From: CAVZZV01 sp963779845
GTDB lineage: Bacteria; Bacteroidota; Bacteroidia; Bacteroidales; GCA-2748055
Direction: 5' to 3'
Assembly (NCBI GenBank): GCA_963779845.1
Contig: CAVZZV010000002.1
Span: 1 to 64,000 of the forward strand
DNA: 64,000 nt
In this document: in pieces, positions 25,012 to 33,354 of the stretch
Layout of the letters: each line of letters starts with the position of its first letter
How positions within the stretch are numbered: position 1 is the stretch's first letter
Made by a program: the position numbers and the translations under genes
The notes under the pieces: generated by a model
Told to the model about the DNA's origin: nothing
Database searches by the model: none
What the model saw: the letters and a program-made list of their open reading frames with translations, nothing else

Positions 25012-27204
25012 TTAGTCCTCTTCCAGCAGCAGTTCAAAATCCAATTGTCTCTTTGCCAGATTCACATTCTTTACCACCACCTTGATCTCATCCCCTAACT
25101 GAATTTTTCTCCCTGTTTTTTTCCCTGCTAAAATATAATTTTCCTCATCAAATTCATAAAAATCGTCGCTCAAACTTTGAATAGGGATCATTCCCTCGCA
25201 TTTGTTTTCTATAATCTCCGCGTATATTCCCCAGTCTTTGATCCCTGAAATGATGGCATCAAAAGTTTGGCCTACCTTATCGAGCATGAATTCCACCTGT
25301 TTGTATTTTACCGATGCACGTTCCGCGTCCATGGCTTTTTTCTCCATGTCGGAGGAATGGACGCAGCGCATCTCGTATTTCGTGCGGCTTTTGGAATCGC
25401 CTCCGTCGAGGTAATGGGCCAGCAGACGGTGAACCATCATATCGGGATATCGCCGGATGGGCGAAGTAAAATGGGTGTAAAACCGGAATGCGAGTCCGTA
25501 GTGACCAATATTATTGGTGGAGTACCGTGCCTTGGCCATGGCCCTGAGTGCAAGGTTCTCAATAACATTCTGTTCTTTTTTCCCTTCAATCTGGTCCAGA
25601 AGCTTATTGATGGATACCGACATCTTTCTTCCCGGGGTCAGATCGACGGAATATCCAAATTTCTGAATAAAATGAGAGAAGGATTCCAGCTTTTCCGGAT
25701 CGGGATTATCGTGTATCCGATAAACAAAAGTTTTAGCCTTATCGCCTGATTTCAAAGTTTTCCCGGGTGCATCCTGAATGAAGCGGCAGCCTCTGTTAAC
25801 AAATTCAGATACCCTCTTGTTGGCCAGGAGCATGAACTCTTCAATAAGCTGATTTGACTCCTTCTGTTCTTTAAAAAAGACCCCGAGAGGTTTCCCTTTC
25901 TCGTCGAGGTTGAACTTTACCTCCACCCGGTCGAATGCGATGGAACCTTTGGAAAACCGGTCTTTCCGGAGTTTTTGGGCAAGATCGTGAAGCGTCAGAA
26001 GCTCCTCTTTCAGGTCTCCTTGCCCCGTTTCGATCACACTTTGTGCATCTTCATAACTAAACCGGCGTTGGGAACGAATGACGGTACGTCCGATCCACTC
26101 CGACACGATCTCCGCTTTCTCGTTTAGATCGATCACCGCGGAAAAACAAAGCTTGTCTTCATCGGGCCTTAAGGAGCAGATATAGTTTGACAAGCGTTCC
26201 GGGAGCATAGGTACTACCCGGTCGACAAGATAGACTGAAGTGGCCCGGTCGAACCCTTCCTCGTCTATAATATCCTGAGGGGTGACATAATGGGTAACAT
26301 CGGCAATATGCACTCCTATGCGGTAAATATTATCCTTCAGTTTCTCAAAGGAAAGGGCATCGTCAAAATCCTTCGCATCATGCGGATCTATGGTGAAAGT
26401 TGTAACCTTCCTGAAATCCCGGCGTTTTTTAATCTCTTCCGCAGGGACAACATCACTGATTCCTTCGGCAGCTTTTTCTACCTCTGCCGGGAATTTCCAG
26501 GGAAGGTCAAATTCAGCCAGGATGGAGTGCATCTCCACATCATTCTGTCCGGGATCGCCCAACACTTCAACAATTTCGCCAAAAGGATTTTTCACTTTTT
26601 CGGGCCATTCGGTAATTCTGGCAATGGCTTTCTGACCGTTCTTTGCTCCCTTTAGTTTTCCCAGGGGAATAAACAGATCATAGGGCATTTTCCGGTTGTC
26701 GGTAATCAAAAAGGCATACTGTTGTGAAATTTCGACAATCCCCACAAAAGTTTCCCTGGCTCTTTTAAGGATTTCCACCACTTCGCCTTCACAATTTCCC
26801 CGGCGTTTCCGGGCGGGGTAAACATATACTTTCACCGTATCACCATCCAGGGCGGTGTGCAGTAGGTTTCGGGGAATAAAAACATCCTCTTCCATCTCTT
26901 CGGTTATCAGGAAGCCATAACCGTGTTGGGTGAGGTCGATCTTTCCAAGAACATATCCCGCACGTGACTTTATTTTGAACTTTCCTGTCTCCACTTCTTC
27001 CAGAGTGCCCGATGCTGTGAGCTCGTTCAAAAGTTTGTTTACAAATTCCTTTTGCCCCTGTTCTTTTATTTCGAGGTGCTTTGCTACCTGTTTGTAATTA
27101 AATGCCTGACGTGGGTTGTCGGACAGGACACCAATCATTTGCGCGCTGAGCGCTTCCTTGCTGAAGGTGCGGTTTTTTCTCTTGTTCTTACCTTTTCTGG
27201 CCAT
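25012..27204 (-). CDS. rnr: Ribonuclease R
   Basis: A 730-residue 3'-5' exoribonuclease. It has a basic N-terminus and helix-turn-helix region, cold-shock domains with GKIDLTQHGYGFLI, the RNB catalytic domain with FTIDPHDAKDFDDALSFEKL (the Mg-binding Asp cluster) and GLAFRFYTHFTSPIRRYPD, and a C-terminal S1 domain from about residue 640. The start is the ATG at 27204 (MARKGKNKRKN). A further 48 upstream codons stay open but run into repeat DNA and lack family resemblance. A TATCTTTA element lies 19 bp upstream of this start. Confidence 0.95.
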   Translation of the reverse strand: MARKGKNKRKNRTFSKEALSAQMIGVLSDNPRQAFNYKQVAKHLEIKEQGQKEFVNKLLNELTASGTLEEVETGKFKIKSRAGYVLGKIDLTQHGYGFLITEEMEEDVFIPRNLLHTALDGDTVKVYVYPARKRRGNCEGEVVEILKRARETFVGIVEISQQYAFLITDNRKMPYDLFIPLGKLKGAKNGQKAIARITEWPEKVKNPFGEIVEVLGDPGQNDVEMHSILAEFDLPWKFPAEVEKAAEGISDVVPAEEIKKRRDFRKVTTFTIDPHDAKDFDDALSFEKLKDNIYRIGVHIADVTHYVTPQDIIDEEGFDRATSVYLVDRVVPMLPERLSNYICSLRPDEDKLCFSAVIDLNEKAEIVSEWIGRTVIRSQRRFSYEDAQSVIETGQGDLKEELLTLHDLAQKLRKDRFSKGSIAFDRVEVKFNLDEKGKPLGVFFKEQKESNQLIEEFMLLANKRVSEFVNRGCRFIQDAPGKTLKSGDKAKTFVYRIHDNPDPEKLESFSHFIQKFGYSVDLTPGRKMSVSINKLLDQIEGKKEQNVIENLALRAMAKARYSTNNIGHYGLAFRFYTHFTSPIRRYPDMMVHRLLAHYLDGGDSKSRTKYEMRCVHSSDMEKKAMDAERASVKYKQVEFMLDKVGQTFDAIISGIKDWGIYAEIIENKCEGMIPIQSLSDDFYEFDEENYILAGKKTGRKIQLGDEIKVVVKNVNLAKRQLDFELLLEED

Positions 27205-27222
27205 TTGATATATTAAGGATCG

Positions 27223-27230
27223 TAAAGATA
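27223..27230 (-). promoter_or_regulatory. Probable -7 element of rnr (TATCTTTA)
   Basis: The minus strand reads TATCTTTA 19 bp before the rnr ATG at 27204, one base off consensus. Confidence 0.35.
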
Positions 27231-27283
27231 CCAATATTAATGAAGAATTACATGGTAAGCAAAGATAAATATAAGTGGAAAGA

Positions 27284-28000
27284 AGAGGGTTAACCACAGA
27301 GTCGGTGGAAGAGTTAAACGCAATGGCTGGTGGAAGATTTAACCGCAAGGTCCGGAGGAAGAGTTAAACCGCAAGGTCCGGAGGAAAGAGTTTAACCGCA
27401 AGGGGCGCAAAGCTCGCAAAGAGTTAACCGCAAGGGGCGCAAAGGTCGCTAGAAGATTTAACCGCAAGGTCCGGAGGAAGAGTTTAACCGCAAGGGGCGC
27501 AAAGCTCGCTAAAGATTTAACCGCAAGGGGCGCAAAGGTCGCTAGAAGATTTAACCGCAAGGTCCGTTGGAAGAGTTTAACCGCAAAGGTCGCAAAGGTC
27601 GCTAGAAGATTTAAACCGCAAGGTCCGGAGGAAGAGTTAACCGCAAAGTACGCAAAGCTCGCAAAGGTTAACCGCAATGTCCGCTATGGTTTCCCTTGCG
27701 TTCCTTGCGCCCCTTGCGGTTTATCTTCTCCTCTCGAAGAGTTAAACCGCAAAGACCTGTGGAAGATTTTAACCGCAAAGGTCGCAAAGTATCGCAAAGT
27801 TAACCGCAATGGTCCGCTATGGTTTCCCTTGCGTTCCTTGCGCCCCTTGCGGTTTCTCTTCTCCTCTCGAAGAGTTAAACCGCAAAGTTCGTGGAAGAGT
27901 TAACCGCAAAGCTCGCAAAGGTTAACCGCAATGTCCGCTATGGTTTTCCTTGCGTTCCTTGCGCCCCTTGCGGTTAAATCTTCTCTTCTCGTTTCCTCTC
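27284..28000. repeat. AACCGCAA/TTGCGGTT repeat cluster with inverted hairpin units
   Basis: More than fifteen GTTTAACCGCAAGG-type elements, joined by GGTCCGGAGGAAGA or GCGCAAAGCTCGC spacers, fill the gap between rnr and the GxxExxY gene. Three composite units run from TAACCGCAA through GTCCGCTATGG and CCTTGCGTTCCTTGCGCC to TTGCGGTT. They lie at 27669-27722, 27801-27854 and 27923-27975, and their ends are inverted repeats that could pair. No conserved ORF is present. Confidence 0.9.
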
Positions 28001-28046
28001 TTGGACTAGATTTCCCTTCCTTTCCCATAAATAAGAAAAAATTATC

Positions 28047-28424
28047 ATGACTGAAGACGTAATTTCAAAGATTATCTTTCTAAAGGCGCTTATAGTGCAT
28101 CGTGCATTAGGTCCGGGTTTATTGGAAAGTGCTTATGAAGAATGCCTTTTTTATGAATTAAATAAGCAAGGCCTGATGACCATAAAACAGAAGGCTTTAC
28201 CTTTGATTTATGAAGAAACGAAACTTGAAATCGGTTACCGGGTTGATCTCCTGGTGGAGAACAAGGTCATCATCGAGGTGAAGGCTGTAAATGACCTGAA
28301 TGATGTTCATCTGGCTCAGATTCTGACTTATCTTAAACTTTCCGGATGCAAGCTGGGATTGCTGATAAATTTTAATGTGCCGTTAATAAAGAATGGGTTT
28401 AAAAGGGTTGTAAATAATCTCTAG
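28047..28424 (+). CDS. GxxExxY-family protein
   Basis: A 125-residue protein with the family signature in GPGLLESAYEECLFYEL, followed by KALPLIYEETKLEIGYRVDL and a nuclease-like VIIEVKAVNDL, then HLAQILTYLKLSGCKLGLL. The E...D...EVK layout resembles a PD-(D/E)xK fold. The family is named for its motif; its role is unknown. It is bracketed by AACCGCAA/TTGCGGTT repeat clusters on both sides (27284-28000 and 28445-28690). Length is normal. Confidence 0.85.
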   Translation: MTEDVISKIIFLKALIVHRALGPGLLESAYEECLFYELNKQGLMTIKQKALPLIYEETKLEIGYRVDLLVENKVIIEVKAVNDLNDVHLAQILTYLKLSGCKLGLLINFNVPLIKNGFKRVVNNL

Positions 28425-28444
28425 AATTTACAAAAACAGGCGCA

Positions 28445-28690
28445 CGGAGTTATGTGGGTGGAAGAGTTTAACCGCAAAGGTCGCAAAGGTCGGCTAGAAG
28501 ATTTAACCGCAAAGGTCGCAAAGTCGCAAAGGTTAACCGTTATGTCCGCTATGGTTTCCCTTGCGTTCCTTGCGCCCCTTGCGGTTAAATCTTCTCCCCT
28601 TGCGGTTATCTCTTCTCTTCTTCTCCCCTTGCGGTTCAATCTTCTCCCCTTGCGGTTACTCTTCCCTTCCCCTTGCGGTTACTCTTCTCT
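28445..28690. repeat. AACCGCAA/TTGCGGTT repeat cluster upstream of cysS
   Basis: TTTAACCGCAAAGGTCGC elements run up to an inverted composite unit at 28534-28586 (the fourth copy of the GTCCGCTATGG unit). Five CCCCTTGCGGTT elements in the opposite orientation then run to within 5 bp of the cysS -7 element. Confidence 0.85.
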
Positions 28691-28694
28691 TTAT

Positions 28695-28702
28695 TATCTT
28701 TG
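28695..28702 (+). promoter_or_regulatory. Bacteroidota -7 element of cysS (TATCTTTG)
   Basis: A perfect TATCTTTG lies 17 bp before the cysS ATG at 28720. Repeat DNA ends directly upstream, so any -33 element lies within the repeat cluster. Confidence 0.5.
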
Positions 28703-28719
28703 TCTGACAAATCTATTCG

Positions 28720-29331
28720 ATGTCTGATTTTTATATTTACAACACGCTCTCCCGGAAGAAGGAAAAGTTTATTCCTCTTGCTCCCCCCCATGTCGGGCTG
28801 TATGTTTGCGGACCCACTGTTTATGGAGATGCACACCTGGGTCATGCCCGGCCGGCCGTGACCTTCGACCTCCTCTACCGGTATCTTAAACACCTGGGGT
28901 ATAAAGTCAGGTATGTCCGAAATATCACCGATGTCGGTCATTTGGAAAATGATGCGGATGCCGGGGAAGATAAGATTGCCAAAAAGGCGCGGCTGGAGCA
29001 ATTGGAGCCTATGGAAATTGTGCAGTTCTATATTAATCAGTATCACGATTTGATGCGTAAGCTGAATGTGTTGCCCCCGGCCATCGAACCCATGGCCTCC
29101 GGGCATATCATCGAACAACAGCTTATGATAAGGAAAATCCTTGACCATGGCTTTGCCTATACCGCCAACGGGTCGGTCTATTTTGATGTGGAGAAGTATA
29201 ATTCACAATACCAATACGGCAAGCTTTCCGGCCGGAAAACCGATGACTTGCTGACGAACACCCGTAAGCTCGAAGGACAGGAGGAGAAGCGCAAGCCATC
29301 TGGATTTCGCCATCTGGAAGAGGGCCGATGA
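28720..29331 (+). CDS. cysS: Cysteinyl-tRNA synthetase, N-terminal part (frameshifted)
   Basis: This is the N-terminal 195 residues or so of CysRS, which charges tRNA-Cys. It includes the zinc-binding and HIGH region YVCGPTVYGDAHLGHARPAV, then NITDVGHLENDADAGEDKI. Coding is normal until KRKPSGF. There one extra G near 29301-29304 moves the frame and a TGA appears at 29331. Reading past it gives SDFAIWKRADERHIMKWPSE, the expected next conserved block. The gene is essential and single-copy in almost all bacteria, so a sequence error is the simplest explanation. Confidence 0.92.
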   Translation: MSDFYIYNTLSRKKEKFIPLAPPHVGLYVCGPTVYGDAHLGHARPAVTFDLLYRYLKHLGYKVRYVRNITDVGHLENDADAGEDKIAKKARLEQLEPMEIVQFYINQYHDLMRKLNVLPPAIEPMASGHIIEQQLMIRKILDHGFAYTANGSVYFDVEKYNSQYQYGKLSGRKTDDLLTNTRKLEGQEEKRKPSGFRHLEEGR

Positions 29332-30217
29332 GAGGCATATCATGAAATGGCCCTCGGAATGGGGAGAAGGTTTCCCGGGCTGGCATCTCGAATGTTCTGC
29401 GATGAGTGCCAAATACCTGGGCGAAACCTTCGATATACATGGAGGGGGACTTGATCTCCTTTTTCCGCACCATGAATGTGAAATAGCCCAGTCGGTGGCC
29501 GCAAACGGAAAAGAGGCCGTGCGCTACTGGATGCACAACAATATGATCACCATTAACGGACAGAAGATGGGGCGTTCCCTCGGGAATTTCATCTCTCTGG
29601 AAGATATTTTTTCCGGTCAAAACAGGCTGCTGGAACAGCCCTTCACTCCCCAGACCATCCGGTTTTTCATTTTGCAGGCACACTATCGCAGCACCCTCGA
29701 TTTCTCGAACGATGCCCTTGTTGCCGCTGGAAAAGGGCTGGAGAGGTTAATGGAAGCCTACAAAAAACTCCGGCATCTTGCCTTAGAAACCAGAGAAGCA
29801 GGATCCCTGCCGGAGCGCGATAGTGCGGAGCCCATCGATGTGGATGCCCTGGTGCAGCAGGCGAATCAGGCTATGAATGATGATCTTAATTCCCCCCTCC
29901 TGATCGCTGCCCTCTTTGAAGGGGTGCGATGGATAAATCTTATTGCTGACGGAAAGCTCCAGGCCGGGAGGGTTGAACTGGAAAAACTTCAGGGCTTTTT
30001 TGATCTTTTTCTTCATGATATCCTTGGATTAGCGGGGGAGGATGCCCAAACGGACCGGGCTTTTGAGCACGAGTTGGTGGAATCCATTCTGCAAATCCGG
30101 CAGGATGCTAAAAAGCGGAAAGATTTCGTGACCTCCGACCATATTCGCGATGCGCTGGGATCTCTTGGCATCATTATAAAAGACAGCAAAGATGGTTACG
30201 AGTGGAGACGGTCATAG
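29303..30217 (+). CDS. cysS: Cysteinyl-tRNA synthetase, C-terminal part
   Basis: This continues cysS from the corrected joint at 29303. It has WPSEWGEGFPGWHLECSAM and FDIHGGGLDLLFPHHECE, with the zinc Cys and His residues, and the KMSKS equivalent is NGQKMGRSLGNFISL. The C-terminal helical domain extends to the TAG at 30217. The KMSKS site reads KMGRS, a variant of the usual KMSKS-type loop. The end overlaps the start of ispG by 26 bp. Confidence 0.92.
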   Translation, partial: DFAIWKRADERHIMKWPSEWGEGFPGWHLECSAMSAKYLGETFDIHGGGLDLLFPHHECEIAQSVAANGKEAVRYWMHNNMITINGQKMGRSLGNFISLEDIFSGQNRLLEQPFTPQTIRFFILQAHYRSTLDFSNDALVAAGKGLERLMEAYKKLRHLALETREAGSLPERDSAEPIDVDALVQQANQAMNDDLNSPLLIAALFEGVRWINLIADGKLQAGRVELEKLQGFFDLFLHDILGLAGEDAQTDRAFEHELVESILQIRQDAKKRKDFVTSDHIRDALGSLGIIIKDSKDGYEWRRS

Positions 30218-31262
30218 GCAAAAGGGTACCCCTTTGTCCCCTCCGGTTCTGCACACGGTACGGATCAAAGACCTGGTAATAGGGGCCGGACATCGGGTTG
30301 TCCTCCAATCGATGACCAGCACTGATACCAACGATATTGAAGCATCGGTGGCGCAATGCATGCGCATCTTCGATGCCGGTGCCGACCTCGTGCGTCTTAC
30401 TACTCAGGGAATGAAAGAGGTGGAGAGTCTGGCGCTCATTAAGAAGAAACTTCATGCCAGCGGATATTCCGGCCCTCTGGTGGCCGATGTCCACTTTCTT
30501 CCAAAGGTAGCCGTAGCGGCTGCCGCTGTGGCAGACAAGGTAAGGATCAATCCGGGTAATTATGCAGAAGGTCATTATGATGGCCCGGCCGCCTATCAGG
30601 AAAAGGAGCAATCACGTCAACTTGGGATCATCCGGGAAAGGCTGCTTCCGCTGATAAATATATGTCGCGAACAGGGTACTGCTATCCGGGTGGGAGTGAA
30701 CCATGGCAGTTTGTCGCGCAGAATCTTATCATGGTACGGCGATACTCCGGTGGGCATGGTCGAATCGGCCATGGAATTTATAAAGGTATTTGAGGGGGAG
30801 GGCTTTCATAACCTGGTTGTTTCGCTGAAAGCTTCCAATACAAAAGTGATGATTCAGGCCAACCGGCTGCTATACAGCAGGATGGTAGAGGAGAGAAGTG
30901 TTTATCCCCTTCATTTGGGAGTTACTGAAGCCGGATCGGAAGAGGATGGGAGGATCAAATCGGCCGTGGGGATATGCACCCTTCTATCTGAAGGAATAGG
31001 CGATACCATTCGGGTCTCCCTTACGGAAGATCCCGAACTTGAGATTCCTGTGGGCCGGAGGATGATTGAATATTTTGGCAGCCGGAGAGGGGAGGATCCC
31101 GGGAGGGAGTTTTTGGCTTCCATGCTTTTGCCGGCATCCGGTAGGAGACACCGGAGTAATCCCTTTTTCGACATCGGCGGCGGTCAGCCTCCGGTGGTAC
31201 TGAGCGGTTATCCTGAGTTGAAGGCTGACCGGAGCTTCTACCGCTCGCAGGATATGATCTGA
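30192..31262 (+). CDS. ispG: 4-hydroxy-3-methylbut-2-enyl-diphosphate synthase, N-terminal part (frameshifted)
   Basis: IspG (GcpE) makes HMBPP from MEcPP in the non-mevalonate isoprenoid pathway. This part holds the TIM barrel: VVLQSMTSTDTNDIEASVAQ, GADLVRLTTQGM and ADVHFLPKVA, then RVGVNHGSLSRRIL. The frame should shift near 31250, where one base seems to be missing. The uncorrected frame stops at 31262, and the true reading continues GYDLKEGKILKISE. The first codons overlap the end of cysS by 26 bp, suggesting cotranscription. Confidence 0.92.
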   Translation: MVTSGDGHRQKGTPLSPPVLHTVRIKDLVIGAGHRVVLQSMTSTDTNDIEASVAQCMRIFDAGADLVRLTTQGMKEVESLALIKKKLHASGYSGPLVADVHFLPKVAVAAAAVADKVRINPGNYAEGHYDGPAAYQEKEQSRQLGIIRERLLPLINICREQGTAIRVGVNHGSLSRRILSWYGDTPVGMVESAMEFIKVFEGEGFHNLVVSLKASNTKVMIQANRLLYSRMVEERSVYPLHLGVTEAGSEEDGRIKSAVGICTLLSEGIGDTIRVSLTEDPELEIPVGRRMIEYFGSRRGEDPGREFLASMLLPASGRRHRSNPFFDIGGGQPPVVLSGYPELKADRSFYRSQDMI

Positions 31263-32101
31263 AGGAGGGAAAAATCCTGAAAATCTCGGAGGTGGCAGCT
31301 GACTATCTTGTAGTACAAAGTATTTCTGATACCCTTCCGGACCGTCTGGGGGAGGTCCTTAAATTTTTGATTCCTGCGAAACAAACTAAAATAGTACCGG
31401 AAGGTATCTTTCCGGAAACGGTTGACTGCCGGTTCCTTGCGGGGGCGGAGGGTAGAGGTGCCTTTATTGGACTGTCTCCCGACCTGTCAGCCGAGACCCT
31501 GGAAAAAGTCATTCAAAATAACCGGGATTCTCCACTGATCCTTTATATCTCCTCATCCCACCCTCTGTCCGGGGTGAGGGACTTTTTCAAAAAGCTTGAT
31601 CAGAAAGGTTTTAAAAATCCTGTCATTTTGTGTAAAAATTATGGCCAAGCCGGCCCTGAAGAGATCATGATCCGGGCCGCCGGAGAACTTGGGCCCCTGT
31701 TTATCGACGGACTGGGAGACGGGATATGGATTCTGGATAACCATGGCAGCAAAAATCTTTCTCCGCTCCGCGAAACGGCTTTTCACATTCTGCAGGCAAG
31801 TGGTGCCAGGATATCCAAAACGGAGTATATTGCCTGTCCCTCCTGTGGCCGTACCCTTTTTAACATACAGGATACCTTAAGAAAGATCAGGAAGGCCACT
31901 TCAGGAATGAAAGGGTTAAAAATCGCCGTCATGGGTTGTATTGTGAACGGTCCGGGTGAGATGGCCGATGCCGATTTTGGATATGTGGGTGCAGGCAGGG
32001 GAAGGGTGAGTCTTTATAAAGGAAAGCAGGTGGTACGGAAGAATATCCCCGAGGAAGGGGCTGTGGAGGCATTGGTGGATTTGATTAAATCATCCCATTA
32101 A
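31250..32101 (+). CDS. ispG: 4-hydroxy-3-methylbut-2-enyl-diphosphate synthase, C-terminal part
   Basis: This continues ispG after the joint at about 31250. It contains the insertion domain found in the long (about 600-residue) IspG of Bacteroidota, chlamydiae and plants. The 4Fe-4S-binding C-terminal domain follows, with EYIACPSCGRTLFNIQ and AVMGCIVNGPGEMADADFG providing the cluster Cys residues and the conserved Glu. Joined with the first part, the protein is about 635 residues. Confidence 0.92.
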   Translation, partial: GYDLKEGKILKISEVAADYLVVQSISDTLPDRLGEVLKFLIPAKQTKIVPEGIFPETVDCRFLAGAEGRGAFIGLSPDLSAETLEKVIQNNRDSPLILYISSSHPLSGVRDFFKKLDQKGFKNPVILCKNYGQAGPEEIMIRAAGELGPLFIDGLGDGIWILDNHGSKNLSPLRETAFHILQASGARISKTEYIACPSCGRTLFNIQDTLRKIRKATSGMKGLKIAVMGCIVNGPGEMADADFGYVGAGRGRVSLYKGKQVVRKNIPEEGAVEALVDLIKSSH

Positions 32102-32147
32102 ATATTAGCGCGGGGGGGTCACGTTCAACCCAATATTTTAACATTAG

Positions 32148-32429
32148 GCCCTGCCAGCTTCCCCGGATCTATCGGATCTTGTAAATGTGAATTATGATGT
32201 GCTGGTTTTCTATAGCCCCTCAGGAATAAAGTCGTTTATTGAAGACCACAGAGAGGTTAAATGTTTGCAGAACGGGCCCTACCTGAAAGCAGACGGTTAT
32301 ATATTTCCCCCTGTTTTTTCTTCAGGATCTTTTGTATACCGGAATTCCCACCTGATTGATATGATCCAGAAGGGCTGGTTCTTTGATCCTGTCATACAGC
32401 ACAATGTCAAACATATAGGGAAGGGATAA
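32148..32429 (+). pseudogene. Fragment resembling uroporphyrinogen-III synthase (HemD)
   Basis: After an in-frame stop at 32145 the frame reads ALPASPDLSDLV then NYDVLVFYSPSGIKSFIED. The last part matches the 'LVF(Y/F)SPSGIKSL' block of Bacteroidota uroporphyrinogen-III synthases. After about 32 residues the resemblance ends. The remaining frame overlaps the convergent nucleotidyltransferase gene and is probably meaningless. It is read as a short leftover of hemD next to ispG. The assignment rests on one motif. Confidence 0.3.
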
Positions 32430-32645
32430 TTTATCAATTTGGTTTATTATCAGAAGCTGATCGTCGAGATTAAGCCCGTTTCCTTTCACCGCAATATCGA
32501 TATCCGAACCTGGTGAAAAATTCCCTTTCGCCCGTGAGCCGAACAGAATTGCCTCCTGGACTCTTGCATTGGACTGAAAAACAGCTTGTATGTTGTGCAG
32601 ATCCGATGCCAGCAAACCATATTTTCTTCCCTCAGCCATTTTCAA
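32322..32645 (-). CDS. MNT-type nucleotidyltransferase (antitoxin-like)
   Basis: A 107-residue minimal nucleotidyltransferase with the catalytic motif ILFGSRAKGNFSPGSDIDIA (the GSRAKG and DxD residues) and a short C-terminal region. Proteins of this type pair with HEPN or HI0074-like partners. In well-studied pairs the MNT protein AMPylates and silences the HEPN RNase. The gene follows its HEPN partner with a 1-bp gap. Confidence 0.88.
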   Translation of the reverse strand: MKMAEGRKYGLLASDLHNIQAVFQSNARVQEAILFGSRAKGNFSPGSDIDIAVKGNGLNLDDQLLIINQIDKLSLPYMFDIVLYDRIKEPALLDHINQVGIPVYKRS

Positions 32646-32646
32646 A

Positions 32647-33066
32647 TTATTTAAGCTTGTCCATTTCGGATTCGAGCTTTTCTTTTAACTGGCGAAATTG
32701 CATGAAATATTCTTCACGGATATTCCTTATGATCTCCGCGGCTGTTTCTTCATCGTAACTATGGCTTGCAAGATTGCGGCTATGGTGCATTCTCATCCAT
32801 CCCTCACCATCCTGTATATATCCGTCCTTAAAGCTTTGCTGAATTACCGGTTTAGGACCATTAATCTCAATATATCCTTTCTCTTTCAGTAAATCCTGTA
32901 ATGTTTTCCAGCTAAGTTCATAGGTATATTCGAATGCTTTGATTAGCCCTTGTTCTTCCATCTGGTTTAATGGACCATGGTTTATGAATGTTTCCAGTTG
33001 GCTGTATGCTTTGGTGAGATTTCCGAAACGTTGTTGCCATCGGATATTTTTATTTTCCTGTTCCAT
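32647..33066 (-). CDS. HI0074-family nucleotidyltransferase-substrate-binding (HEPN-like) protein
   Basis: A 139-residue four-helix protein beginning MEQENKNIRWQQRFGNLTKAYSQ, with AFEYTYELSWKTLQDLL and HHSRNLASHSYDEETA. These are typical of the HI0074 family, a HEPN-fold partner of minimal nucleotidyltransferases. It lies directly upstream of the MNT gene, forming a two-gene operon with a TATCTTTA element at 33083. The pair may be a toxin-antitoxin system. The canonical HEPN RNase motif RxxxxH can be read as RNLASH. Confidence 0.88.
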   Translation of the reverse strand: MEQENKNIRWQQRFGNLTKAYSQLETFINHGPLNQMEEQGLIKAFEYTYELSWKTLQDLLKEKGYIEINGPKPVIQQSFKDGYIQDGEGWMRMHHSRNLASHSYDEETAAEIIRNIREEYFMQFRQLKEKLESEMDKLK

Positions 33067-33082
33067 TGGGGCAATTTTTAGG

Positions 33083-33090
33083 TAAAGATA
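33083..33090 (-). promoter_or_regulatory. Probable -7 element of the HEPN/MNT operon (TATCTTTA)
   Basis: The minus strand reads TATCTTTA 17 bp upstream of the ATG at 33066. Confidence 0.35.
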
Positions 33091-33165
33091 AAATTTTAAT
33101 CATGCATTGGGTGTTGCTTATTTGAAATCTTGAAATGAATCAGCTTAAAGATTTAGTCAATAGAA

Positions 33166-33351
33166 ATGGAAAAATCATTACACCTGAGTGAACATGTTCA
33201 TCCTATGTTGGATCAACTTTTCTTCGGATTGGATGGATGTAAATGTATGTCTTATACTGATGCGGAAAAAGTTTTGCTAATGGAAAAAATGCTTCTTTAT
33301 ATAGGTATATCACCGGGCTGGCGTATATTTGTTGGAATTAACTGCAACTAA
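33166..33351 (+). CDS. Short ORF of unknown function
   Basis: A 61-residue frame beginning MEKSLHLSEHVHPMLDQLFF and ending 3 bp before the next gene. The composition is protein-like and the position just upstream of the desaturase-like gene is suggestive. No family is recognised, and it may be leader DNA or a remnant. Confidence 0.25.
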   Translation: MEKSLHLSEHVHPMLDQLFFGLDGCKCMSYTDAEKVLLMEKMLLYIGISPGWRIFVGINCN

Positions 33352-33354
33352 ACC

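Noticed and set aside
27205..27348. 48-codon N-terminal extension of ribonuclease R
   Set aside because: The extension enters the repeat cluster, lacks resemblance to the family, and a good ATG with a -7-like element 19 bp upstream lies at 27204.
27339..27677. Minus-strand ORF of 112 residues in the repeat cluster
   Set aside because: It translates as the reverse of the AACCGCAA repeats (FAPLAVKSL-like units) with no independent coding signal.
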